Below are positions 5,735-5,749 of a stretch of DNA of 5,749 nucleotides, in pieces. The position numbers and the translations under genes are program-made. A model generated the notes under the pieces. That model did not search any database. It was given only the letters and a program-made list of their open reading frames with translations, and had not been told where the DNA came from. Position 1 is the stretch's first letter; the number at the start of each line of letters is the position of its first letter. This DNA is from Bacillus sp. (in: firmicutes) (lineage in GTDB: Bacteria; Bacillota; Bacilli; Bacillales; Cytobacillaceae), in assembly GCA_003457145.1 (NCBI GenBank), contig DMSR01000163.1:1-5749 (forward strand), written 5' to 3'.

Positions 5735-5749
5735 TCAGTCCTCCTTGAC
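5735..5749 (-). CDS. Possible last codons of the upstream gene (likely the partner ABC ATPase), partial
   Basis: Reading in from the window edge on the minus strand gives Val-Lys-Glu-Asp and a TGA stop at 5737-5735, three bases before the permease ATG. The permease ribosome binding site lies within these codons. Tight stop/start packing of this kind is typical of an ATPase-permease pair, and an ATPase is expected because the permease has no nucleotide-binding domain. Four codons prove nothing, so this rests on position and context. Confidence 0.4.
   Translation of the reverse strand, partial: VKED
5740..5746 (-). promoter_or_regulatory. Consensus ribosome binding site of the ABC permease
   Basis: AAGGAGG on the minus strand stands 8 nt before the ATG at 5731, a near-ideal Bacillus site. 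It overlaps the presumed end of the upstream gene, which suggests the two are translated from one message. Confidence 0.85.

Overview
The window looks like chromosomal DNA of a low-GC Gram-positive bacterium, most likely a Bacillaceae member. The signs are strong AGGAGG-type ribosome binding sites at canonical spacing, AT-rich intergenic DNA, a near-consensus sigma-A promoter, Bacillus-like protein sequences, and at the left edge what I recognise from memory as a repeat common in Bacillaceae genomes. All supported genes are on the minus strand, so transcription runs from high to low coordinates.

Region 1 (about 5749 down to 4045): the end of an ABC exporter locus. A 538-residue polytopic ABC-2 type permease is preceded, at the window edge, by what looks like the last four codons of an upstream gene, probably the partner ATPase. 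A strong intrinsic terminator (4045-4077) closes the unit.

Region 2 (about 3965 down to 73): a compact three-gene operon with its own promoter (TTGACT, 17 bp, TATTAT). The order is an unclassified 397-residue integral membrane protein resembling a secondary carrier, an M20-family hydrolase of the allantoate/N-carbamoyl-L-amino-acid amidohydrolase type, and a second M20 hydrolase of the M20D (hippurate/N-acyl-amino-acid/IAA-amino-acid hydrolase) type. The genes are separated by 17 nt (11 nt if the upstream ATG is used) and by a 1-nt stop/start overlap. A long GAAA-capped hairpin with a T-tract ends the operon.

Inference: the operon imports an N-substituted amino acid or a related amide or ureide and strips the N-acyl or N-carbamoyl group in the cytoplasm, releasing an amino acid plus an acid or ammonia and CO2. 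A CodY-like motif just upstream of the -35 box and a 12-bp palindrome near the transcription start suggest nutritional control. Neither the substrate nor the carrier family can be fixed from sequence alone. The carrier paired with two different M20 hydrolases is the part most likely to be undescribed.

Region 3 (1-72): mainly GC-rich DNA that looks like the end of a dispersed intergenic repeat, cut by the window edge.
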